Positions 15,466-23,140 of a DNA stretch of 64,000 nt are shown piece by piece (within the stretch, counting starts at the first letter, position 1; each line of letters begins with the position of its first letter). Made by a program: the position numbers and the translations under genes. The notes below the pieces were generated by a model. That model had not been told where the DNA came from, ran no database searches, and saw nothing but the letters and a program-made list of their open reading frames with translations. Source of the stretch: Clostridium peptidivorans (lineage in GTDB: Bacteria; Bacillota; Clostridia; Clostridiales; Clostridiaceae); NCBI RefSeq assembly GCF_900205925.1, contig NZ_OAOD01000004.1:124001-188000 (forward strand), read 5' to 3'.

Positions 15466-17823
15466 ATGAGTAAAAATAAAGAAATAAGGATTTCAGTTAG
15501 AAACTTAGTGGAATTTATACTGCGTTCTGGAGACTTAAATGCAGGTTTTACAGGGAGCGGAAGAGCAGTAGAAGGAACCAAAATTCATCAAAGGATACAA
15601 AGAGCTAAAGGAAAGGAATATTCCCCAGAAGTGTTTTTAAAATACACCTTTAATTATAAAGATATAGCAATGACACTAGAGGGGAGAGCTGATGGGATAA
15701 TAAATGAAAATGGAGAAATTACCATTGATGAAATAAAAAGTACCACCATGCCCCTAGAAGAAATAGATGAAGAATACAATCCACTGCATTTTGCACAGGC
15801 TAAATGTTATGCCTATATTTATGCAAAACAGCAGGAACTGCAATATATAAATGTACAATTAACTTATGCAAGTGTTGATACGGAAGAGACAAAAGAAATA
15901 GTTGAAACTTATACCCTTGAAGAATTAGAAGAGTTTTTTTATGAAATTATAGATAAATACTTTATGTGGGCTGATTTTAATAAAAAGTGGCTTGATGAAA
16001 GAGATGAAAGCATAGGAACTGTAAATTTTCCATTTAAAAATTATAGAAAAGGACAAAGGGAAATGGCAGTTTCTGTTTATGGAACTATAAGGGATGAGAA
16101 AAATATATTTATAAATGCACCTACAGGTATAGGTAAAACTATGTCCACTATCTTCCCAACGGTTAAAGCCATGAAAGAAGGGTTAACTTCTAAGATTTTT
16201 TATTTAACAGCAAAAACTATAACTTCAACTGTAGCACTAGAAGCTTTTAATAAAATGGTAGAACAAGGGCTTAAGCTTAAAGTTGTATTTATAACTGCAA
16301 AGGAAAAGCTTTGTTTTTGCAAGGAATCTAGTTGTAACGCAGATCAATGTGAATATGCAAAGGGGCATTATAACAGAATAAATCAAGCCATTATGGAAGT
16401 ATTAAAAAATGAAAATATAATTACAAGGGAGTCTTTAGTAAAATATTCTCAGGAATACAATGTGTGTCCCTTTGAATTTGCACTGGATTTAACACTGTGG
16501 GCAGACTGTGTTGTGTGTGATTATAATTATGTGTTTGACCCTAGAGTTTATCTTAAAAGATTTTTTGATGCAGGAAAGACGGATTATGTGTTTTTAATAG
16601 ATGAAGCTCATAACTTAGTGGATAGAGGAAGGGAAATGTATTCTGCTGAGTTATATAAAAGTAAGTTTTATAAAAGCAAAGAGTTAATTAAAAATGGGTC
16701 AAGAAAAATATATATGGCTTTAAGTAGTATAAATAGAGAAATACTTGAATTGGGAAAAAAGTGTGATGAAAAGGGGTATTATCTTCAAGATGAAGAACCA
16801 GATGAAATTTATCCTTATTTAAGAAGTTTTATAAAAGAAGGAGAAGAGTGGCTAAAGGAAAATGAAAGTAAAGAAGGTTATGAGGAAGTTTTAGACTTGT
16901 ACTTTGAAACCATGGCCTTTTTAAGGATAAGCGAATATTATAGAAAAGGTTTTGTGACTTATGTGGAAAAGTTAAGTGATGAAGATGTAAAACTAAAGCT
17001 ATTTTGCTTGGATCCATCAACATTACTTAAGGATTCTTTAAGCATGGGGAGAGCAGGAATTTTATTTTCTGCAACTTTAACTCCTATGGATTATTTTAAA
17101 GAAGTATTAGGGGGAAGTGAAGGAGATTATCAAATGAGGCTTGAATCTCCCTTTAATAAAAATAACAGGACAATAATGGTGAGTTCAAATATATCCACTA
17201 AATATAAAGTTAGAGAAAAGAGCTATGAAAAGATAGCGCATTACATAAATACTTTTACATCAGGAAAAATAGGGAACTACATGGTGTTTTTCCCATCATA
17301 TACTTATATGCAAAATGTAAAAGAAGTATTTGAAGAAAAATACAGTGAAGTGAACACCGTAGCTCAAAGCACAGATATGAAGGATGAAGATAGAGAAGAA
17401 TTTTTGCGTAATTTTAAAGAAGATGCAGCTGAAACATTAGTTGGATTTGGAGTGCTTGGAGGAATATTTTCTGAAGGGGTAGATCTTAAGGGAAATAGGC
17501 TACTCGGAGCAATTATAGTTGGAGTTGGACTTCCTCAAATTTGTTTTGAGAGAGATATAATAATGGATTATTTTAATGAGGAAAATAGTAAGGGGTATGA
17601 TTATTCATATACCTATCCAGGAATGAATAAAGTACTTCAAGCAGCAGGAAGGGTTATTCGCTCGGAGGAAGACAAAGGGCTTATACTTTTAATCGATGAA
17701 AGATTTGTAAATTCAAATTATCAAAGGTTGTTTCCACAGGAGTGGTTTCCTTATACTAGGGTAATGGATTCCAATTTATTACGAAGCATTAATAAGTTCT
17801 GGGAAAGCGTAGATAATGAATAA
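15466..17823 (+). CDS. PD-(D/E)XK nuclease fused to XPD/DinG-type helicase
   Basis: The protein has 785 residues. The N-terminal part (about 1-170) has the RecB/Cas4-like nuclease pattern: His41 in GTKIHQRI, Asp76 in LEGRADGI, Glu89-x-Lys91 in IDEIKST, and Gln111 in QAKCYAYIY. The rest is an SF2 helicase of the Rad3/XPD/DinG group: Walker A around Lys224 (APTGIGKT), a cysteine cluster likely holding 4Fe-4S (CFCKESSCNADQC, then CPFEF), DEAH at about 379-382, a SATLTP motif and QAAGRVIRS. It probably unwinds and cuts damaged or recombining DNA. It has a single-gene layout. Confidence 0.92.
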   Translation: MSKNKEIRISVRNLVEFILRSGDLNAGFTGSGRAVEGTKIHQRIQRAKGKEYSPEVFLKYTFNYKDIAMTLEGRADGIINENGEITIDEIKSTTMPLEEIDEEYNPLHFAQAKCYAYIYAKQQELQYINVQLTYASVDTEETKEIVETYTLEELEEFFYEIIDKYFMWADFNKKWLDERDESIGTVNFPFKNYRKGQREMAVSVYGTIRDEKNIFINAPTGIGKTMSTIFPTVKAMKEGLTSKIFYLTAKTITSTVALEAFNKMVEQGLKLKVVFITAKEKLCFCKESSCNADQCEYAKGHYNRINQAIMEVLKNENIITRESLVKYSQEYNVCPFEFALDLTLWADCVVCDYNYVFDPRVYLKRFFDAGKTDYVFLIDEAHNLVDRGREMYSAELYKSKFYKSKELIKNGSRKIYMALSSINREILELGKKCDEKGYYLQDEEPDEIYPYLRSFIKEGEEWLKENESKEGYEEVLDLYFETMAFLRISEYYRKGFVTYVEKLSDEDVKLKLFCLDPSTLLKDSLSMGRAGILFSATLTPMDYFKEVLGGSEGDYQMRLESPFNKNNRTIMVSSNISTKYKVREKSYEKIAHYINTFTSGKIGNYMVFFPSYTYMQNVKEVFEEKYSEVNTVAQSTDMKDEDREEFLRNFKEDAAETLVGFGVLGGIFSEGVDLKGNRLLGAIIVGVGLPQICFERDIIMDYFNEENSKGYDYSYTYPGMNKVLQAAGRVIRSEEDKGLILLIDERFVNSNYQRLFPQEWFPYTRVMDSNLLRSINKFWESVDNE

Positions 17824-17943
17824 CATTGTTAATTATAAAAAGAAGTATTTTTTATTTTAATAACGTGAGTATTAAAATCTAGTTTATTAAATAGAATTTT
17901 AAATCCATATTAGAAAATTTTGCATAGTAAAATTTCTAGAGCT

Positions 17944-18032
17944 ACTGGTAACTGATCACTAATTACTAATCTCCAGTTGCTAGTTTTAATAAAAAGCAAT
18001 TCAACTTAGATACTAGCGACTGGAGACTATAG
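17944..18032. repeat. Heptad-periodic intergenic repeat, locus A
   Basis: Two runs of degenerate 7-mers starting ACT face each other as near-inverted copies. At 17944-17985 units read ACTGGTA, ACTGATC, ACTAATT, ACTAATC. At 18012-18032 they read ACTAGCG, ACTGGAG, ACTATAG. Arms 17970-17984 and 18012-18026 pair with one mismatch and could form a hairpin between the convergent helicase and fetB genes. Confidence 0.7.
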
Positions 18033-18039
18033 ATTTTTA

Positions 18040-18801
18040 CTAGATAAGTTGTTTTCTTTCATTAAAGAATCCCTTGTATGCCATATAGCAGCACATAAAA
18101 GATGTTATTGAGGTGGTAGAAAGCATCATAAACGTAACCATTATTTGAAATTTAATTGCTTCTAATGGAGCAGTTCCAGCCAAAATAAGACCCGTCATCA
18201 TTCCAGGAAGTGCTACTATTCCTAAGGTTTTTGTAGAATCTATTGTAGGAATCATACCAGTTTTTATGGCATCTCTGATTATTTCAATGGAAGCTGTTGA
18301 AATATCTGCGCCTAAAGAAAGTTTTGACTCCACTTCTTCACGCTTTAATTTGAAATTTGATATCATTTGTTTGTAGCAAAGTCCTATGGCAATCATTGAG
18401 TTGCTTATTATCATTCCACCTACAGGAATTATTTGATTTGGAACATATTTTATGGCTCTAGCGGCTACTAAAATGCCTAAAGTTACAAAAGTTCCAATTG
18501 ATATTGAAATAAAAGATATCATAAAACCATTCTTAATATTTTTTCCTCTTTTTGCTGCATTGTAGGATGCATTTATAGTCATAAATAGCAACAAAAGTGT
18601 AGTAAACATTGGATTTTCAAGGCCAAATATTATATTAAGTAAGTATCCAACTATGGTAAGTTGAATAACTGCTCTTATAACTCCAATTATAGTTTCTTTT
18701 TCTAAATGAAGTTTTTGATAATAGGAAAAGAAAAGGGAAACAAGTATAAGTAGGGAAGCTATCATAAGTGAATTTATACTTATATATGCGGAGCTATTCA
18801 C
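18040..18801 (-). CDS. fetB: FetB-like ABC permease (UPF0014)
   Basis: The protein has 253 residues with about seven membrane helices and the UPF0014/FetB core: GYLLNIIFGLENP, VPVGGMIISNSMIA-type central loops (here IIPVGGMIISNSMIAIGL) and ALPGMMTGLILAGTAPLEAIKFQ. In E. coli the homologous FetAB pair is reported to export iron and help against oxidative stress. Its start overlaps the end of the ATPase gene by 4 bases, so the two are translationally coupled. The substrate here is inferred from family only. Confidence 0.87.
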   Translation of the reverse strand: MNSSAYISINSLMIASLLILVSLFFSYYQKLHLEKETIIGVIRAVIQLTIVGYLLNIIFGLENPMFTTLLLLFMTINASYNAAKRGKNIKNGFMISFISISIGTFVTLGILVAARAIKYVPNQIIPVGGMIISNSMIAIGLCYKQMISNFKLKREEVESKLSLGADISTASIEIIRDAIKTGMIPTIDSTKTLGIVALPGMMTGLILAGTAPLEAIKFQIMVTFMMLSTTSITSFMCCYMAYKGFFNERKQLI

Positions 18802-19454
18802 TTAATCACCTCCAATTCTTTTAATTCTCCAGAATTTAAGTTAATTCTTTTGTTAGCATATTTAAAACTTTGTTCCATATCGTGAGTAATCCATAAAATC
18901 GTAACACCTTTATCATTTAAATCTTTTACTATATCTTCAACGATAGATGTGTTTTCTACATCTAATGAGGAAGTTACTTCATCTAAAAGAAGTACATCTG
19001 GAGTATGCATAAGAGTTCTCATAAGTGAAATTCTCTGCTTTTCTCCTCCAGAGAGATTTATTATCTTTTCATCTAATATGTTTTTTCTTATTTTAAATTT
19101 ATAAGTAAGTTCATGTATCTTGTCCATATTTATTTTTGCATTTCTTATTTTAAAAGGAAAGGATAAGTTATCCATAACTGTTTCTCCAAAAAGATGAGGA
19201 ATTTGAAGACAGTAAGAAATATCTTTTCTTAAATCTACAGGATTATATTCCGTTATATTCTTGTCATTATAATATATGGAGCCGTCAGAAGGTGATATAA
19301 GATTATTGCATAATTTTAAAAGGGTACTTTTACCACTACCTGAAGGACCAACAATGGTGACATAATCACCCTTTTTTATTTCAAAATTTATGTCTTTTAA
19401 TATAGTTTTTTCTCCATCTGTAAAGTTAACTTTATTAAACTTTAAAATACTCAT
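18798..19454 (-). CDS. fetA: FetA-like ABC transporter ATPase
   Basis: The protein has 218 residues and is a complete ATP-binding subunit: Walker A GPSGSGKST, Q loop in CLQIPHLFG, signature LSGGEKQR, Walker B VLLLDEVTSSLD and switch His in WITHDM. It pairs with the UPF0014 permease encoded next to it (4-base overlap) to form a FetAB-like exporter. No substrate-binding protein is encoded nearby, which fits an exporter. It is the first gene of the operon; the 245 bases upstream show no recognisable regulatory RNA. Confidence 0.9.
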   Translation of the reverse strand: MSILKFNKVNFTDGEKTILKDINFEIKKGDYVTIVGPSGSGKSTLLKLCNNLISPSDGSIYYNDKNITEYNPVDLRKDISYCLQIPHLFGETVMDNLSFPFKIRNAKINMDKIHELTYKFKIRKNILDEKIINLSGGEKQRISLMRTLMHTPDVLLLDEVTSSLDVENTSIVEDIVKDLNDKGVTILWITHDMEQSFKYANKRINLNSGELKELEVIK

Positions 19455-19717
19455 ATATAAATCCTCTATTTATTCCTTTATATAGATTTTGTATAACTTG
19501 ATTATACCTATGTACTATTTAAAATACAATTTATTATATGTAAAAAATGATAAATTCTATTTTAAAAATTTTGGAATTATAGATTATATTATACTTTAAA
19601 GTTATTGAAATCAATACGCCCCATAATGTTTCATCATATATTAAAACATAAGGGACACAATATATTCTGTACTGAAAAATAAAGTACAAAATATGAATTG
19701 TGAAAGGGGAAATAAAA

Positions 19718-20059
19718 ATGGATAATAATTTTATTGAAGAAACAAAAAGATTGAATGAGCTATCAAGACAAAATAAAGGTAAACCAGGATATGCACAAAG
19801 TGCTATGACTAATAATGTGAATAACGGAATGACAAACAACGCAAATAGTGATTTTACAAATAGTGCTTCACAATATTCAATGGAAGAAGCTAATAGATTA
19901 AGTGAAAAGTCTAGACAGAACAATGAATCACAAGCCTATGCTCAAAGCTATATGACTAATAGTGCAGATAGTAGTTTTACAAATAGCATGGGAGAATCTC
20001 CAATAGAAGAAGCTAAAAGATTAAATGAACAATCAAGACAAAACAAGGGAATGCAGTAA
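19718..20059 (+). CDS. Repeat-rich small protein, gamma-SASP-like
   Basis: The protein has 113 residues. ATG 19718 is preferred over an in-frame GTG at 19700, because AAAGGGGAAA sits correctly before it. It is built from three units of EExxRLxExSRQN separated by YAQSxMTN and SxFTNS segments, is rich in Asn, Ser and Gln and lacks Trp, Cys and His. This modular, soluble composition resembles gamma-type small acid-soluble spore proteins (SspE), which serve as amino acid stores in spores. I see resemblance of style, not a certain homology. A terminator follows at 20074-20103. Confidence 0.7.
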   Translation: MDNNFIEETKRLNELSRQNKGKPGYAQSAMTNNVNNGMTNNANSDFTNSASQYSMEEANRLSEKSRQNNESQAYAQSYMTNSADSSFTNSMGESPIEEAKRLNEQSRQNKGMQ

Positions 20060-20073
20060 AATAAACAATAAAT

Positions 20074-20103
20074 AAAAAGTCGGTTGTGTTAAACCGACTT
20101 TTT
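20074..20103 (+). terminator. Bidirectional terminator
   Basis: A perfect 12-bp stem AAAAAGTCGGTT/AACCGACTTTTT with a 6-base loop. It has A and T runs on the two sides, so it ends both this gene and the convergent TetR gene. Confidence 0.9.
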
Positions 20104-20137
20104 ATCTTATATATTGATAAAATTTAATATATAATTT

Positions 20138-20725
20138 CTAAGGTTTAAAGATAGGAACAAGGCGCTCTAGATATTTCTCCATAAATTTCTTTAAATCATA
20201 TGTTCCATCATGAATACACCAGTCATAGGCTATACCTCTAGCAGCCACAAAAAGATAATTATTTATTTCATCTGCAGTCATATCAGTAGATATTTGTCCC
20301 TTTTCTTGTCCTTTAAGTATAATATTCTTTAACACTTCTTGCATGTATCTACCTTTTGTAATAAACATTTTATTATTTGGACCATATAGCTGCTTCATTG
20401 TATCAACACCAACATATTCATCATATTTTGCATAATAAACGAAAAACATTATAATTTCATTTATAGAATTATCGCATTTAAGATTATGAAGAACTTCATT
20501 TTTAAAATAATCATCTGCTCTTTTAAATATCTCAACAAGTATATCATTTTTAGATTTAAAGTAATTATAAAAAGATCCTATTGATACCTCAGCCTTCTTG
20601 CATATGTCTTCAATTTTAATATTGTCATATCCCTCTTTTTCCATTAATTCAATTGAAGCTTGATAAATTTTATTTTTAGTGGCTGCTGCCTGCAATTGTC
20701 TACTAGTTAAATTTTGTTCTTCCAT
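20138..20725 (-). CDS. TetR/AcrR-family regulator
   Basis: The protein has 195 residues. The N-terminal TetR helix-turn-helix domain (about 15-65) has DNIKIEDICKKAEVSIGSFYNYF, with the typical recognition helix ending YFKSK. The C-terminal ligand domain is helical with several aromatic and Cys-poor segments. The gene is divergent from the enoate reductase gene (230 bases between the coding starts). That spacer holds consensus promoters for both directions and a long inverted repeat, so it most likely represses the reductase and itself, with an enoate-like inducer. Confidence 0.92.
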   Translation of the reverse strand: MEEQNLTSRQLQAAATKNKIYQASIELMEKEGYDNIKIEDICKKAEVSIGSFYNYFKSKNDILVEIFKRADDYFKNEVLHNLKCDNSINEIIMFFVYYAKYDEYVGVDTMKQLYGPNNKMFITKGRYMQEVLKNIILKGQEKGQISTDMTADEINNYLFVAARGIAYDWCIHDGTYDLKKFMEKYLERLVPIFKP

Positions 20726-20759
20726 TATTAACCTCCCAATAAAAGGTACTTCACAATAA

Positions 20760-20787
20760 ATTATATTGAATTAAGTTTTTTTGTCAA
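20760..20787 (-). promoter_or_regulatory. Promoter of the TetR gene
   Basis: On the reverse strand, TTGACA (20782-20787) and TATAAT (20760-20765) are both perfect and 16 bases apart. Downstream sequence ATTCAATATAATTTATTG resembles half of the long operator at 20879-20920. Confidence 0.75.
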
Positions 20788-20852
20788 ATTTCATAGTGAA
20801 TTAATTTTATAAAATTATATTTAAATATTAGTAAATAAATATCAAGTTCATA

Positions 20853-20881
20853 TTGACAGATAAATAACAAGAATGTAAAAT
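20853..20881 (+). promoter_or_regulatory. Promoter of the enoate reductase gene
   Basis: TTGACA (20853-20858) and TAAAAT (20876-20881) are 17 bases apart. The -10 box touches the long inverted repeat at 20879-20920. Confidence 0.75.
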
Positions 20882-20920
20882 GAACTTATTCATTGAATTT
20901 ATTCATTGAATAAGTTCATT
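20879..20920. promoter_or_regulatory. TetR operator, 14-bp inverted repeat
   Basis: Perfect arms AATGAACTTATTCA (20879-20892) and TGAATAAGTTCATT (20907-20920) lie over the start of the reductase transcript. The core also repeats TTATTCATTGAAT directly. Bound repressor would block the promoter at 20853-20881. Confidence 0.75.
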
Positions 20921-20955
20921 TGATTTGTAGTTAATTTATATGGGAGGTAATTGTA

Positions 20956-22953
20956 ATGAATGAAAAGCATAAAATTCTTTTTGAACCAATAAAAATAGGT
21001 AAGCTTGAAATTAAAAATAGATTTGTAATGGCACCTATGGGCCCTGGTGGTTTATGTGATGCGGATGGAACATATAATGAACGTGGAGTAGAATATTATG
21101 TTGAAAGGGCAAAGGGAGGCACTGGACTCATTATGACTGGTGTAACTATGGTTGAGAATGATATTGAAAAATGTAACTTACCATCTATGCCTTGCCCAAC
21201 TCTTAATCCATTAAATTTTATATCAACTGGTAAAAAAATGACTGAAAGAATACATGCTTATGGTTCAAAGATATTTCTTCAATTATCAGCAGGATTTGGT
21301 AGAGTTAGTATACCTTCAATAGTAGGAAGAACAGCTGTAGCTCCATCAGCTATACCTCACAGATGGCTTCCAGATGTAACTTGTAGAGAATTAACTGTTG
21401 AAGAAATAAAAACTTACGTTAGAAAATTTGCTGAATCTGCAGCTATAGCTAAAAAAGCTGGATTTGATGGTGTTGAAATACATGCCGTGCACGAAGGATA
21501 TCTTCTTGATCAATTTGCAATTTCATTCTTTAACAATAGAACAGATGAATATGGTGGAAGCCTTAGAAATAGATTAAGATTTGCAATAGAAATAGTTCAA
21601 GCTATTAAAGAAGCTTGTGGACAAGATTTCCCAGTTTCCCTGCGTTATAGCATTAAGAGCTTTATAAAGGATTGGAAACAGGGAGGACTTCCAGGAGAAG
21701 AATTTGCTGAAAAGGGTAGAGATATCGAAGAAGGTATAGAAGCTGCAAAAATTCTTGAGGAAGCTGGCTATGATGCATTTAATGGAGATGTTGGTTCCTA
21801 TGATTCTTGGTATTGGAGTCACCCACCAATGTATATGGAAAAGGGATTATATCTTCCTTATAATGAAATATTAAAGAAAGTTCTTAAAGTTCCTGTTATC
21901 ACTGCTGGAAGAATGGAGGATCCAGAACTTGCAAGTGAAGCAGTAATCCAAGGAAAGACAGATATGATAGCACTTGGAAGACCACTACTTGCAGATGCTG
22001 AAATACCTAATAAAATTATGACTCATAAATATCATAAAGTTCGTCCTTGTCTTTCTTGCCAAGAAGGATGTATGGGTAGACTTGCATCATATGCTACTAT
22101 ATCCTGTGCTGTAAATCCAGCTTGTGGAAGAGAAGCAGAATATGGACTAGAACCTGCAAGAGATAACAAAAATGTAATGATAGTCGGCGGTGGAGTAGCT
22201 GGAATGGAGGCTGCAAGAGTATGTGCTATAAGAGGACACAAAGTCACACTATTTGAAAAAACAGATAGACTTGGAGGAAATATTATTCCAGGTGGAGCTC
22301 CTGATTTTAAAGAGGATGATATAGCACTAGCTAAATGGTATACAAATGAGTTAAAAGAATTAAATGTAGATGTACGATACAATACAGAAGTTTCAAAAGA
22401 AATGATTAAAGAATTTAATGCTGATGTAGTTTTAGTTGCAACAGGATCTACACCTAAAGTTTTAAATATAGATAACTCAGACAAAGTTTATACAGCGGAA
22501 GAAGTGCTTTTAGGTAAGAAAGATGCTGGTAATTCAGCAATCATTATAGGTGGTGGACTTGTTGGATCAGAAACTGCACTGTGGTTAGCTAATAAAGGAA
22601 AAAAAGTTACACTTGTTGAAATGCAGGATGATATCTTAACGGTTGGTGGACCATTATGTCATGCCAATGAAGATATGCTTAAAGCCTTAGTAAAGTTTAA
22701 AAACATAGATACTAGATTTAATAGTGTTGTAAGCAAGGCTCACGACAATGGATTTATTGTTAAATCTGGTGATAAGGAAGAACTAATAGAAGCTGATTCT
22801 GCAATAGTAGCAATAGGATATGTTTCACAGAAAAATTTATATAATGAAATAAGATTTGATGTTCCTAATGTACAACTATTAGGTGATGCAAATGAAGTAA
22901 AAAATATAATGTATGCAATTTGGGATGCTTATGAAGTAGCTAGAAACATTTAA
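20956..22953 (+). CDS. 2-enoate reductase-like NADH:flavin oxidoreductase
   Basis: The protein has 665 residues. The N-terminal old-yellow-enzyme barrel (about 1-370) has HGAHxYL-type catalytic residues in VEIHAVHEGYLLDQF. A Cys cluster at 365, 368, 372 and 384 (C-x2-C-x3-C-x11-C) should hold 4Fe-4S. A C-terminal FAD/NAD domain (about 395-665) has GGGVAGMEAAR and GGGLVGSETA. The layout is that of clostridial 2-enoate reductases and 2,4-dienoyl-CoA reductases, which reduce activated C=C bonds such as cinnamate in amino acid fermentation. The exact substrate cannot be read off. Confidence 0.9.
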   Translation: MNEKHKILFEPIKIGKLEIKNRFVMAPMGPGGLCDADGTYNERGVEYYVERAKGGTGLIMTGVTMVENDIEKCNLPSMPCPTLNPLNFISTGKKMTERIHAYGSKIFLQLSAGFGRVSIPSIVGRTAVAPSAIPHRWLPDVTCRELTVEEIKTYVRKFAESAAIAKKAGFDGVEIHAVHEGYLLDQFAISFFNNRTDEYGGSLRNRLRFAIEIVQAIKEACGQDFPVSLRYSIKSFIKDWKQGGLPGEEFAEKGRDIEEGIEAAKILEEAGYDAFNGDVGSYDSWYWSHPPMYMEKGLYLPYNEILKKVLKVPVITAGRMEDPELASEAVIQGKTDMIALGRPLLADAEIPNKIMTHKYHKVRPCLSCQEGCMGRLASYATISCAVNPACGREAEYGLEPARDNKNVMIVGGGVAGMEAARVCAIRGHKVTLFEKTDRLGGNIIPGGAPDFKEDDIALAKWYTNELKELNVDVRYNTEVSKEMIKEFNADVVLVATGSTPKVLNIDNSDKVYTAEEVLLGKKDAGNSAIIIGGGLVGSETALWLANKGKKVTLVEMQDDILTVGGPLCHANEDMLKALVKFKNIDTRFNSVVSKAHDNGFIVKSGDKEELIEADSAIVAIGYVSQKNLYNEIRFDVPNVQLLGDANEVKNIMYAIWDAYEVARNI

Positions 22954-22970
22954 TATATAATTTTAGCTTT

Positions 22971-22998
22971 AAGTCGGTCTTTTAGATCGACTTTTTAT
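22971..22998 (+). terminator. Intrinsic terminator
   Basis: The arms AAGTCGGTCT and AGATCGACTT (one G-U) are followed by TTTT. It ends the enoate reductase gene. Confidence 0.85.
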
Positions 22999-23077
22999 TT
23001 TGTGGCATGGTATGTATACAACATAACATAAGATTATGGGTAAAATATTTGAAGAAATAAGTGAACTTTTAAAACTA

Positions 23078-23086
23078 TGATATAAT
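23078..23086 (+). promoter_or_regulatory. Extended -10 promoter of addB
   Basis: TGATATAAT lies 54 bases before the addB start, with no clear -35 box. It is identical to the element before the nuclease-helicase gene at 15411-15419. Confidence 0.5.
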
Positions 23087-23140
23087 GAATTAGTAACTAT
23101 AAATTCAAGTTAATAATGAAATTAACAAAGGGTGATAAAA

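Noticed and set aside
19455..19699. Metal riboswitch before fetAB
   Set aside because: The 245 bases are AT-rich without the conserved parts of known metal-sensing RNAs.
22032..22484. Reverse-strand frame inside the enoate reductase gene
   Set aside because: Antisense shadow of a well-recognised gene with no start signal.
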